Origin: Chloroflexota bacterium
GTDB lineage: Bacteria; Chloroflexota; Dehalococcoidia; JACQUE01
DNA: 12,029 nucleotides
Assembly (NCBI GenBank): GCA_016210425.1
Contig: JACQUE010000172.1
Coordinates: 1 to 12,029, forward strand
Direction: 5' to 3'
In this document: positions 1 to 7,383 of the stretch, one piece after another
How the letters are laid out: every line of letters starts with the position of its first letter
Numbering within the stretch: the stretch's first letter is position 1
The notes under the pieces: generated by a model
Told to the model about the DNA's origin: nothing
What the model saw: the letters and a program-made list of their open reading frames with translations, nothing else
Database searches by the model: none
Program-made: the position numbers and the translations under genes

Positions 1-81
1 ATGACAAGCGGCATCGAACGGCAAGAAGAGAAACAAGGCGCGCACCCCATCTTGTGTTTACATGTGCCCGTTTTGCGGTCC
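1..81. other. Left flank, no gene recognised
   Basis: This short stretch lies downstream of the MFS gene, which is read on the minus strand. A frame opens with ATG at position 1 but it runs antisense through the MFS gene and stops there, so I do not call it. On the minus strand a GC-rich patch is followed by a pyrimidine-rich run (about 15-40), but it forms no convincing stem, so I do not call a terminator. Confidence 0.5.
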
Positions 82-1344
82 CTACGCTTCTGCAGGCACC
101 GGCTCGCTCCCCAGGCGGCGGACGCGGCGGTTGAAGGCGCCGCTGAGGAAAGCAAACCCGGAGACCGCTGAACCACCGAGGGCCACCGCAAAGGGAGCGC
201 CGAGGGAGCTGGCGATGAGGCCGCTGGCCATCCCTCCCACCGGCATGATGTTGTACGTCATCCCGTAGATGCCCATTACCCGTCCGCGAAGCTGGTCAGG
301 GACCCGCGCTTGCAGCGTGCTCATGACGGAGATCATGTATACAGACTGGGAGAAGCCGGCCAGGAAGAGGAGGCCGATGGAAACGTAGTACCAGTGGGAG
401 AGCCCGAAGGCCACGACGAACCCTCCGAAGATAGCCGATCCGCCCAGCAGCAACCATCCGCGATGGGCGAAGCGTCCCATGAGAGCGACGGCGGCAGTGC
501 CCAGGAGGGCGCCGATGCCGCCGGCTCCGGCAAGGGTACCCTGAGCGGTGGCGCCCTTGTGCAATATGTCGACGGCGAAGATGGGCATGAGCTGGATGTA
601 GGCCAGGCCAAAGAAGCTGTTGAAGAAGGTCATGCCGATTAGCGAGGAGAAAAGCGAGTTGTCGCGGACGAAGCGCGCGCCCTGGAGGAGGTTCTGGAGC
701 GGCGTGCCGTGCGTGGGCCGCTCGATCTGCGGGACTTTGAGGCGCGAGATGAGGAAGACCATGCTCAGAAACCCGGCGCTTCCGGCGTAAAGGGAGGCCT
801 CGGTGCCGGCCGCTGCGATGATGAGGCCGGCGAGCATCGGTGCGACGATCCGTGTCCCTTGCCAGATCGAGGAGTTGAGGGCGACGGCGTTCATCAGGTC
901 CTTGCGGTCGATAAGGTGAGGTAAGATGGCCTGGCGCGCCGGCTGGTCGAAGGCTTGGACGGTGCCGTTGCAGAAGGCGATGACCAGCACGTGCCAGACC
1001 TGGACGATGCCCAGAAGCGTAAGTGTAGCCAGCAACAGAATAAGGGTTGCCGAAGCCGTCTGGGTGGCCATGATCAGGCGGCGCTGGTCGAGCCTATCAG
1101 CTACGACGCCCCCGAAAAGATTAAGGACAATGGCTGGCATGCCGGTGGCCAGCCCCACGGAGCCGAGCCATATGGGGTCTTTTTCGAGCTGCCGGATCAG
1201 CCAAAGCTGGCTGAACGTGACCATCTGGAAGCCGATCACAGAGGCCAGGGTAGCAAACCAGTACTTGCGGTACTCCGGATAGCGCATCGCGCCCAACATG
1301 CCCCTGTTGCGCGTGAGGTGGCTGCCGATCGCCTCCATAGACAT
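82..1344 (-). CDS. MFS transporter, EntS/MFS_3-type drug or siderophore exporter
   Basis: A 420-residue multi-spanning membrane protein of the major facilitator superfamily, close in size to the usual 12-helix fold. The loop after helix 2 holds the family motif A as GGVVADRLDQRR (about residues 78-89). The cytoplasmic start MRYPEYRKYW and the overall layout resemble the MFS_3 (enterobactin exporter-like) group, so it probably exports a small molecule by proton antiport; the substrate cannot be read from sequence. I start it at ATG 1344 because AGGAAGAGGG lies 8 bases upstream. The longer frame from TTG 1422 is rejected because that TTG sits inside the apparent -35 box. It is divergent from the 1440 gene and shows no functional link to the lipid block beyond proximity. 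Confidence 0.9.
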   Translation of the reverse strand: MSMEAIGSHLTRNRGMLGAMRYPEYRKYWFATLASVIGFQMVTFSQLWLIRQLEKDPIWLGSVGLATGMPAIVLNLFGGVVADRLDQRRLIMATQTASATLILLLATLTLLGIVQVWHVLVIAFCNGTVQAFDQPARQAILPHLIDRKDLMNAVALNSSIWQGTRIVAPMLAGLIIAAAGTEASLYAGSAGFLSMVFLISRLKVPQIERPTHGTPLQNLLQGARFVRDNSLFSSLIGMTFFNSFFGLAYIQLMPIFAVDILHKGATAQGTLAGAGGIGALLGTAAVALMGRFAHRGWLLLGGSAIFGGFVVAFGLSHWYYVSIGLLFLAGFSQSVYMISVMSTLQARVPDQLRGRVMGIYGMTYNIMPVGGMASGLIASSLGAPFAVALGGSAVSGFAFLSGAFNRRVRRLGSEPVPAEA

Positions 1345-1370
1345 GCCGTAGGCCCTCTTCCTGTGAAACC

Positions 1371-1380
1371 CCTCGCGAGG
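1371..1380. promoter_or_regulatory. Perfect 10-bp palindrome in the MFS leader, possible operator
   Basis: CCTCGCGAGG is a perfect palindrome about 8-17 bases downstream of the predicted MFS transcription start and upstream of the ribosome binding site. Exporter genes are often controlled by TetR- or MarR-type repressors that bind such sites, but no regulator gene is present here and a 10-bp palindrome can occur by chance. Confidence 0.25.
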
Positions 1381-1394
1381 AACTGGGTGAGAAG

Positions 1395-1422
1395 AGTATA
1401 TACTACGTCGAAAGCTCGTCAA
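1395..1422 (-). promoter_or_regulatory. Sigma70-type promoter for the MFS gene
   Basis: On the minus strand TTGACG (1422-1417) is followed after 16 bp by TATACT (1400-1395). Each box matches five of six consensus bases. The predicted start near 1388 leaves a leader of about 44 nt containing a good Shine-Dalgarno before ATG 1344. This is the clearest promoter in the window and it helps decide the MFS start codon. Confidence 0.65.
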
Positions 1423-1439
1423 AGTATCGCGGGTAGCAC

Positions 1440-2474
1440 GTGCTAGCTGTGCCTACTTTGCGGCAGCGCTCCACAGATGTATCATGGTTTCAGCAACTCA
1501 CGATAAGCAGGCAGACATTGCGCCGACACCGTTTCAGGTTCATACTGGGACTCCTAGCCGGCATAGCCCTGCTTTTCGCTGTGGCGAAGTTTATCAACCT
1601 GACCAGGACCTGGCACGAGTTTAATGAATACCCGTGGCAGACGCTACCCGCGATCCTCGCCCTGAGTCTGGGCTACTACCTGGTGAAGGCCGTACGCTGG
1701 CAGTACTTCATCAGGGCAATCGATATTAAGCTCCCCCTGCGGAGGTCGGTCCTAGTCTATTTGGCCGGCCAATGGTTCGCCTTCACGCCCGCCGGTGAGT
1801 TCGTCAGAGCCTACCTGTTGACAGGCTATGGCTTCAGCTTCAGCCGGGGCTCGGCGGCGGTGGCCGTTCAGGTGGTCTTTGACCTGCTCTCCTTAGCCAT
1901 CGTCGGCTCCCTCGCCGTCTTGCGCTACCCTCAGTTGTCCACCCTTGTGCAGCCCTTCACAGCGGCTATGATCGTGGGCATCCTTGCCTTCGTCTATTGG
2001 CCGCAGTTTAGACGGCGGCCTTCCTCCGCCTTCGTTCCCGGGGCGGCAACGGCAACTGTAGGGCGATTCGGCCACTTCTACGCCTATTCCCGGCAGTTGC
2101 TGGGCTGGAAGCAACTGCTCATCGGGCTGGCCTTGGGCCTTGTCTCTGTCGTTATGGGTGTCTTGGTGCTCTTGGAGGTCTCGCGCAACCATGAGATCGA
2201 AGTCGGTTTTACCCAGTCGGCGTACATCTACTCCCTGTCGCAGTTGGCGGGAGCGCTCTCCATGCTGCCCCACGGGCTGGGTGCGATAGAAGGAAGCGCG
2301 GTCGGCCTGTTTCACAACGCGGGAGTTGACACCGCTCACGCCGCCTCGGCCATCGTTCTGTTTCGCCTGGCCACGCTGGGCTGGAGCGTGGTTTTAGGCG
2401 GCGTCTCTCTCGTGTTGTTGCGGACTCCTCTGGCAGGGCCGGCTCCACGTAGCCCTCAGAAACCTGTACAATGA
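1440..2474 (+). CDS. Lysylphosphatidylglycerol-synthase TM / UPF0104 family membrane protein
   Basis: A 344-residue integral membrane protein with about seven to eight hydrophobic segments. It carries the hallmarks of the LPG_synthase_TM (UPF0104, AglD-like) family: GYYLVKAVRWQYF in the early part, AFTPAGEFVRAYLL in the middle, and LPHGLGAIEGSAVGLF near the C terminus. Family members include the flippase half of MprF and proteins placed beside lipid or polyprenyl-sugar glycosyltransferases; none of these activities can be assigned here, and no aminoacyl-transferase domain is fused. The start is uncertain: GTG 1440 and GTG 1449 are in frame, TTG codons follow, and none has a strong Shine-Dalgarno. 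The stop lies 4 nt before the phosphatase ATG, so the two are likely co-transcribed. Confidence 0.85.
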   Translation: MLAVPTLRQRSTDVSWFQQLTISRQTLRRHRFRFILGLLAGIALLFAVAKFINLTRTWHEFNEYPWQTLPAILALSLGYYLVKAVRWQYFIRAIDIKLPLRRSVLVYLAGQWFAFTPAGEFVRAYLLTGYGFSFSRGSAAVAVQVVFDLLSLAIVGSLAVLRYPQLSTLVQPFTAAMIVGILAFVYWPQFRRRPSSAFVPGAATATVGRFGHFYAYSRQLLGWKQLLIGLALGLVSVVMGVLVLLEVSRNHEIEVGFTQSAYIYSLSQLAGALSMLPHGLGAIEGSAVGLFHNAGVDTAHAASAIVLFRLATLGWSVVLGGVSLVLLRTPLAGPAPRSPQKPVQ

Positions 2475-2485
2475 CATAATGTACA
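2465..2485. repeat. TGTACA-N9-TGTACA repeat over a gene junction
   Basis: Two copies of the self-complementary hexamer TGTACA (2465-2470 and 2480-2485) flank the stop of the UPF0104 gene and the start of the phosphatase gene. Spacing is 15 bp centre to centre. It could form a weak hairpin over the phosphatase start or be a protein site, but chance is not excluded. Confidence 0.25.
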
Positions 2486-4008
2486 CCGTCGAGCGCTGGG
2501 CGATGGGAACGGCTGGCGTCAGAAAGTCTAGCGTGATGCTGAAGAAGCGGCTCGCAATGCCGGTCGCAGTTGTCCTGGTATGGCTGATAAGCCTCGTCGC
2601 GATTAGTGCACCCTGGGCATCCCGCCATGCCGTAGCGGCGGAGCCCATCCGCCTGACCAAGGGCCCCTACATCCAGAACGCGACTGTCGATTCGGCCCTC
2701 GTCTGTTGGGAAGCCAATGTCCCTCACTCCGGCGCCGTAGCTTACGGCACCACCACAGCCTACGGCTCGCTTAGCCTGGCCGATGGTAGAGACAGGGGCC
2801 ATTGCGCGAGACTGGACGGGCTCCAAGCTTACACGGTCTACCACTATAAGGTGCTTGCGGAAGAGACAGAGCTATCTTCCGACGCCACTTTCAAGACCCT
2901 GGCCGGCCCTAAGAGCGCGAAGATCAGCTTCGTGGCCTGGGGGGACAACCGCACCAACCACTCTATCCATCGTGGCCTGGCCCTGCAGGTCAAGCAGGCG
3001 GAGCCCGACTTCGTGATAAATGTGGGGGACCTGGTGGAGTCGGGCAAGCGCATGAGCGATTGGGATGCCTTCTTCGAGGATGAAAAGGAGCTATTACTCA
3101 CAGCGCCCCTTTACCCGGCCCTGGGCAACCAAGAGGAGGATAGCCCCCTTTACTTCTCGCTGTTTGCTCTGCCGGGCAACGAGAGATGGTACAGCTTCGA
3201 CAGCGGCCCGGCCCATTTCGTGGCCTTGGACGTCGTGTTCTCGGACTACGGGCCGGGAAGCGAGCAGTATGCGTGGCTGGAGCGTGACCTCAGAGAGACG
3301 GCTAGACCCTGGAAGATCGTGTTTGCTCACTATCCACCATACGATTTCTCAAGCTTCAGGGGCAGCGCGCTGGCGGTAAGGGAGGCTCTAGCGCCGCTCT
3401 TTGAAAAGTATGGCGTCCAGGTGGTTTTCGGCGGCCACAACCACCATTATCAACGCAACCTGGCCAACGGCGTGACGTACATCGTGACCGGCGGCGGCGG
3501 AGCGCCTCTTCATCCTGTGGCTATTGGCCCGTGGACGGCCTACGCCGAAACCACATACCACTTCGTGAAGATCTCCATCGATGGGAACACCCTCTCCAGC
3601 GTGGCTGTCCGGGCGGACGGAAGCGAGTTCGATCCCTTCACCCTATCGCTGAAGATAGCGCCTTTTGCGCCCGAGGAGCCGGTGATTAACTCGCTGGCGC
3701 CTGTGGGCATACTGGAGATGGTGAGCTGCCAGCGCTGCCATGACCCCTTCCGTCTGACCAACAAGCGTCTGGTAAGCTATGGATGGAAGTTTCATCGGCC
3801 CTTCATAGTGCGCGGAGGCATTGCCTTGGCCGCCCTAGTCCTGCTCCTAGTCGGCGGATGGTGGGCCTGGCATCTGAAGATCGGGAAAGGAAAGACGGAC
3901 CATGCGAAGGGCAAGACTTATTCTCAATCCCATACCCTGGGCTCGGCGCGCCTGGAGCAACCTGCCCGAGACAGTAAACCTGCTGGAAGACGCAGGCATA
4001 CGGGTTGA
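2479..4008 (+). CDS. Purple-acid-phosphatase-like metallophosphoesterase, exported and C-terminally anchored, with CxxCH motif
   Basis: A 509-residue protein. Residues 20-53 (LKKR, a hydrophobic core, then AVA) form a signal peptide, so the true start may be ATG 2536. Residues 57-140 resemble the fibronectin-like N-domain of purple acid phosphatases. The catalytic domain (about 148-380) has the metal-binding series GDNR (D156), GDLVESG (D184), GNQE (N217), AHYPPY (H284) and GGHNHH (H320, H322). Gln replaces the usual His of GNH[DE]. The enzyme should hydrolyse a phosphate ester outside the membrane; the substrate is unknown. After the domain comes a c-type heme-like CQRCH (417-421), then one transmembrane helix (about 443-465) and a basic tail. 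The last 35 or so codons are shared out of frame with the lipid kinase gene and are probably non-conserved. Confidence 0.88.
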   Translation: MYTVERWAMGTAGVRKSSVMLKKRLAMPVAVVLVWLISLVAISAPWASRHAVAAEPIRLTKGPYIQNATVDSALVCWEANVPHSGAVAYGTTTAYGSLSLADGRDRGHCARLDGLQAYTVYHYKVLAEETELSSDATFKTLAGPKSAKISFVAWGDNRTNHSIHRGLALQVKQAEPDFVINVGDLVESGKRMSDWDAFFEDEKELLLTAPLYPALGNQEEDSPLYFSLFALPGNERWYSFDSGPAHFVALDVVFSDYGPGSEQYAWLERDLRETARPWKIVFAHYPPYDFSSFRGSALAVREALAPLFEKYGVQVVFGGHNHHYQRNLANGVTYIVTGGGGAPLHPVAIGPWTAYAETTYHFVKISIDGNTLSSVAVRADGSEFDPFTLSLKIAPFAPEEPVINSLAPVGILEMVSCQRCHDPFRLTNKRLVSYGWKFHRPFIVRGGIALAALVLLLVGGWWAWHLKIGKGKTDHAKGKTYSQSHTLGSARLEQPARDSKPAGRRRHTG

Positions 4009-4765
4009 CCTGGCCTTCACCAAAATGACCGAGGCGATGACTCAGTCGGTGGCGCAGGCCGTCCAAGAGGACTACGACCTGGTCATCGCCGGCGGTGGCG
4101 ATGGGACGGTGAGCGAGGTGGCCTCAGGTCTGGTTGGCACAGGCGTCCCTCTGGGCATACTGCCCTTTGGGACGTACAACAACGTTGCCCATAGCTTGGG
4201 CGTGCCGCTGGACCTGGCCGCAGCCAGCCGTGCCATAGCCGAAGGCAAGACAATCGACATTGACGTGGGCGTGGCCAATGGCAATTATTTCTTCGAGGCC
4301 GTCGGCGTCGGACTGGATGCATCCCTTTTCCCCATCGGAGAGGAGATCAAAGGGGGACACTATGAGAAGGTCTTGCAGGGGGCGATGAAATTCCTGCGCC
4401 AACGCAAGGCTGAGATGACGCTCATCCTGGATGGAGAGGAGTTGAACCTGCGGTCGCCGATGGCGGTGGTGGCCAATGGGCCCTACTACGGCGCTGGGTT
4501 CACGATAGCTCCCCAGGCCAGCCTCACCGACGGGATGCTGGAGGTGGTCATCTTCGAGTGCAGCATGGTGGAGGTGGCCCGCCACTTCGCTCTCAGTGCC
4601 CAGAACCGCGTCCACGAGGAACCCTGCGTCACGGTACACCGCAGTCGCGAGGTCAAGGTCCTCTCAAGGCTACCGCTGCCGGCCCATGCCGACGGAAGGC
4701 CCATCGGCAATGCGCCCGTGGCTTGCAGCGTCCTTCCCGGCGCGCTGCGGGTCATCGTCCCCTAG
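3902..4765 (+). CDS. Diacylglycerol/lipid kinase (DagK/YegS family)
   Basis: A 287-residue cytoplasmic kinase of the DAGK catalytic-domain family, which phosphorylates diacylglycerol or a related lipid with ATP to give phosphatidate. It begins with the family opening RLILNP. The nucleotide-binding motif GGGDGT is at 64-69, followed by ILPFGTYNNVAHSLG (about 86-100), a fold-typical IAPQASLTDGMLEVV, and the C-terminal HADGRPIG...VLPGALRVIVP ending. Length is normal. ATG 3902 is supported by a GGAAAGGAAAG ribosome site just upstream and by the conserved N terminus, which lies wholly inside the preceding phosphatase gene (107-bp overlap in a different frame). Its 3' end overlaps the convergent PAP2 gene by 96 bp. 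The neighbouring PAP2 phosphatase and DAG glycosyltransferase fit a diacylglycerol-centred role. Confidence 0.93.
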   Translation: MRRARLILNPIPWARRAWSNLPETVNLLEDAGIRVDLAFTKMTEAMTQSVAQAVQEDYDLVIAGGGDGTVSEVASGLVGTGVPLGILPFGTYNNVAHSLGVPLDLAAASRAIAEGKTIDIDVGVANGNYFFEAVGVGLDASLFPIGEEIKGGHYEKVLQGAMKFLRQRKAEMTLILDGEELNLRSPMAVVANGPYYGAGFTIAPQASLTDGMLEVVIFECSMVEVARHFALSAQNRVHEEPCVTVHRSREVKVLSRLPLPAHADGRPIGNAPVACSVLPGALRVIVP

Positions 4766-6187
4766 ACTCCTCGGCCAGACCTGCCTCACCAGAAACAGCG
4801 AGTATTCGCCCACGAGGTACCCTAGCACCAGGGTGGCCGCCGCGTCGGTAGGCCAGGCGGCCCCGAAGTAGAGGAGGCTCACAGACACCAGGAGCGGGTA
4901 GACGTTGGCGGCGATGCGCAGCTTACCCCACGACCGCGCCAGGACCGAGCTCAACGCCGTTACCAACAGCAGATATGGGTTGGGCAGAGCGGCAAGTGAT
5001 GGCCAGTGGCGCTGCCAGGCTTGCGGCAGATCGGCCTCTCCGGTGGTGAAAGGCCTGGGGCGCTCGAACTGGGGCGAGACGATACTTACCAGTATCTCGA
5101 CGACCACGAGGGCTGCGACGATGGCAAGGGCAGATCGGCCTACGCCGTTCTGGCCGCGGAGTGCGCCGTGGCCCAGGATGATGACAGCCAGGGCCGGGTA
5201 GACTACAGCCGGGTTTGCCAACAGCCAGTACACGGCTTTAGCGTAGCCGGGATCGAAGCGCCGGAAAACGGGGTAGACAAGACTGTTGTCGGTGTTGCGC
5301 AGATAGTCGGCCAGGATGCGGGGGCTATCGATGTGTATCACGTAGCCCAAAGCGAGGCCAATGACTAGGAGCAAGACAAGCGCCAAGGCCAGACGTATCG
5401 CCCTTGGTAGTAGCGGATCAGCAGCATCCAAGCTTGTAGGGCGCGGCCGCAACAGGTAGTCGTAAACCCTTCTTGCCCCTTGCGTTCTTGCCAGCGATGC
5501 GATGACCTTGCTCACACCCTCAACCACCAGGACGCTGAAGGCGCCGGCCAGCAGGCCGACGACTATGCCGCCGATGACATCGGTAGGAAAATGGGCTCCG
5601 AGGTAGACACGGCTTGCCCCGATCAAAGCGACGTACGGAACGGCAAACCACGCTGCCCGGCGCCAGTAGTAGACGAGGACGAGGGACAAGCCGGTCAACT
5701 CGCGGACGTGGCCGCTGGGGAAGCTGGGTAGCTGCCCCCAGATGGAGCGCCAATGCTCGTCCATCTGCACATCTGGGGCGAGCATAAAAGGCCGGGGGCG
5801 TAAGCCGAACCATTGGGTGTATTGGATGGTCCAAGCCCCAACAATCAGGACAAGGCCCAGAGCAACGACCGCACTCACCATGTCCCGGCGTCGCTTCAAC
5901 CAGACATACACTGCGCAGGCTGCCACCACCACGGAGTAGTCAAGGCCTGGGTCGTTGAAGAAGGTGAGGATGAAACTGGTTAGTCCGGCGTTGTTCAGTC
6001 CGATGGCCTTGCGGAAGAGCTTTAAGTCTATGTCCAGGGCCCGCTGTGGCAGGTTCACCGACAAGAAAGCAAGGAGAAAGGAGACCCCGACGACGATGCC
6101 CAGGACGGCAACGGGCACGGCAACAGCATAGGACACGTCCCGCCAGAGGGCGTGGTCCCCAGACCTGGCTCCGTCCTGAGAAGTCAT
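4670..6187 (-). CDS. Tandem PAP2-family membrane phosphatase; first site intact, second degenerate
   Basis: A 505-residue polytopic membrane protein made of two PAP2 (type 2 phosphatidate phosphatase) repeats. Domain 1 (about 20-230) has RPRPF (R132-P133), PSFPSGH (H160) and SRVYLGAHFPTD (R193, H199, D203), a workable catalytic set, although the usual Lys of the K-x6-RP motif is Gln125. Domain 2 (about 265-470) keeps RPRPF (376-380) and D448, but the PSGH loop is gone, the Arg is Leu438 and the His is Ala444, so it should be inactive. Likely substrates are phosphatidate, polyprenyl pyrophosphate or similar. I start at ATG 6187, which shares ATGA with the upstream stop and has AGGAG about 10 nt before it; TTG 6196 would abut that site. 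The last 32 residues are antisense to the kinase gene. Confidence 0.9.
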   Translation of the reverse strand: MTSQDGARSGDHALWRDVSYAVAVPVAVLGIVVGVSFLLAFLSVNLPQRALDIDLKLFRKAIGLNNAGLTSFILTFFNDPGLDYSVVVAACAVYVWLKRRRDMVSAVVALGLVLIVGAWTIQYTQWFGLRPRPFMLAPDVQMDEHWRSIWGQLPSFPSGHVRELTGLSLVLVYYWRRAAWFAVPYVALIGASRVYLGAHFPTDVIGGIVVGLLAGAFSVLVVEGVSKVIASLARTQGARRVYDYLLRPRPTSLDAADPLLPRAIRLALALVLLLVIGLALGYVIHIDSPRILADYLRNTDNSLVYPVFRRFDPGYAKAVYWLLANPAVVYPALAVIILGHGALRGQNGVGRSALAIVAALVVVEILVSIVSPQFERPRPFTTGEADLPQAWQRHWPSLAALPNPYLLLVTALSSVLARSWGKLRIAANVYPLLVSVSLLYFGAAWPTDAAATLVLGYLVGEYSLFLVRQVWPRSLGDDDPQRAGKDAASHGRIADGPSVGMGRQR

Positions 6188-7350
6188 CTCTGGCAATCTC
6201 CTGTAGACGGTCGCCCGTTCTCAGCCAGCCCCAGCATCTCCATGGCGACCACGGCTATGCGCGTAGCAGCATGCGTCCAGTGCTTCCGGTAGTCCTCCGC
6301 CCCAGCCACCAACTGCCGCATCTCGCTGGGGTCAGCTAGCCATCTCTCCATCGTCCGAACCAGCTCTGAAGGGCTCGATACCATATGCGCCAGACCATGG
6401 CTACACGCGAAGCGGGCGTTGGTCGTCTCCTGGCCCGGCAAGGGACGCAGGTAGACGATAGGCCTGCCGGTGGCGATGGCCTCGCCGGTAGTGAGGGCCC
6501 CGGCTTTGCTCACAACGACATCCGCCGCTTTCATCACCTTAGGCATGTTGTCTCCGAAGCCCAGCACCCGGTTAGCCACGGATAATGAGCGTCTGTCCAG
6601 CTTTCGGCGCAGCCTCCCGTTCCTTCCGCAGGCAATGATCAGTTGCACCGGCAGCCGGGCTTTGGAGATGGCTTCGGCAGCCGAGAGCATCGCTCCGGCC
6701 CCCTCGCCGCCGCCGGCGAGCAGGAGCGTGAAGGCTTCCTCCGTCAGGCCAAGCTGGCGCCGCGCCTCGCCGGAGTCTGGCTCCCCCGCCCAGAAGCGGG
6801 CGCCAATGGGGAGCCCTATAAGGCGAATTTGCTGGGAGTTGACACCTCTTGCGATCAAGCTCATGCGGACCTCTTCCGTCGGCACCAGGTACAGGCTGAC
6901 CTGCGGAGCGATCCAGGTCGCGTGGGCCACAGCCAGATCGGTGACCACCGTTGCCAGGGGCGCCGACGATCCCGTTTCGCGTAAGGCTTCGGCGACGACC
7001 TGAGTGGACAGCGGGTGGACGCAGATGACCAAATCAGGGGCATGGGTCCGCAGCATATGGCCTGTTCGACATCTCCACGTTTTCCTCATCAGCCGACGAA
7101 AGACCCGACAGAAGGTGCTTGTGTCGCTGAGCCTGTAGACTAAGCCCCAGAGAATGGGAAGGTGCACGATGGTGCAGGCGTAGAGGCGGCTTGTTTGTCC
7201 CGTCCAGGAAAGGCCGCCGAGCGCTCGCCAGTCCAGGATGTCGGCCTCTAGTAGCCCGGTTCCCAGTTGGCGAAGGGCCGCAGACACGCTATCGGCCACG
7301 GAGTTATGTCCGGCTCCTGTGGCAGCGGTGACGATCAGGACTTTCTTCAT
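6184..7350 (-). CDS. MGDG-synthase/UgtP-like diacylglycerol glycosyltransferase (GT28)
   Basis: A 388-residue GT-B fold glycosyltransferase. The N terminus MKKVLIVTAATGAGHNS is the signature of the MGDG synthase family (acceptor half, TGAGH at 11-15). The C-terminal half has the nucleotide-sugar site: GGGEGAG (213-219), SKAGALTTGEA (281-291) and PLPGQETTNA (303-312), matching the SKPGGLT and PGQE-NA motifs of processive diacylglycerol glucosyltransferases. It probably transfers a sugar from a UDP-sugar to diacylglycerol at the inner membrane face. Donor and number of sugars added are not predictable. It follows the sulfatase gene by 33 bp and is coupled to PAP2 by an ATGA overlap. I see no good Shine-Dalgarno before ATG 7350. 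Confidence 0.92.
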   Translation of the reverse strand: MKKVLIVTAATGAGHNSVADSVSAALRQLGTGLLEADILDWRALGGLSWTGQTSRLYACTIVHLPILWGLVYRLSDTSTFCRVFRRLMRKTWRCRTGHMLRTHAPDLVICVHPLSTQVVAEALRETGSSAPLATVVTDLAVAHATWIAPQVSLYLVPTEEVRMSLIARGVNSQQIRLIGLPIGARFWAGEPDSGEARRQLGLTEEAFTLLLAGGGEGAGAMLSAAEAISKARLPVQLIIACGRNGRLRRKLDRRSLSVANRVLGFGDNMPKVMKAADVVVSKAGALTTGEAIATGRPIVYLRPLPGQETTNARFACSHGLAHMVSSPSELVRTMERWLADPSEMRQLVAGAEDYRKHWTHAATRIAVVAMEMLGLAENGRPSTGDCQR

Positions 7351-7383
7351 GGAGAGATAATGACGTCCGGCACGGCGCTCTCG

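Noticed and set aside
310..642. Plus-strand frames antisense to the MFS gene
   Set aside because: They mirror the codon pattern of the high-GC MFS gene and resemble no protein family.
1396..1404. Plus-strand promoter for the UPF0104 gene at TATACT 1399-1404
   Set aside because: No acceptable -35 lies 16-18 bp upstream; the AT patch is better explained by the minus-strand promoter.
1345..1422. N-terminal extension of the MFS gene from TTG 1422
   Set aside because: The TTG is inside a good -35 box (TTGACG-16-TATACT) and a well-spaced Shine-Dalgarno precedes ATG 1344.
2209..2844. 211-residue minus-strand frame across the UPF0104/phosphatase junction
   Set aside because: It is antisense to two well-supported genes and has low-complexity Arg/Pro-rich content.
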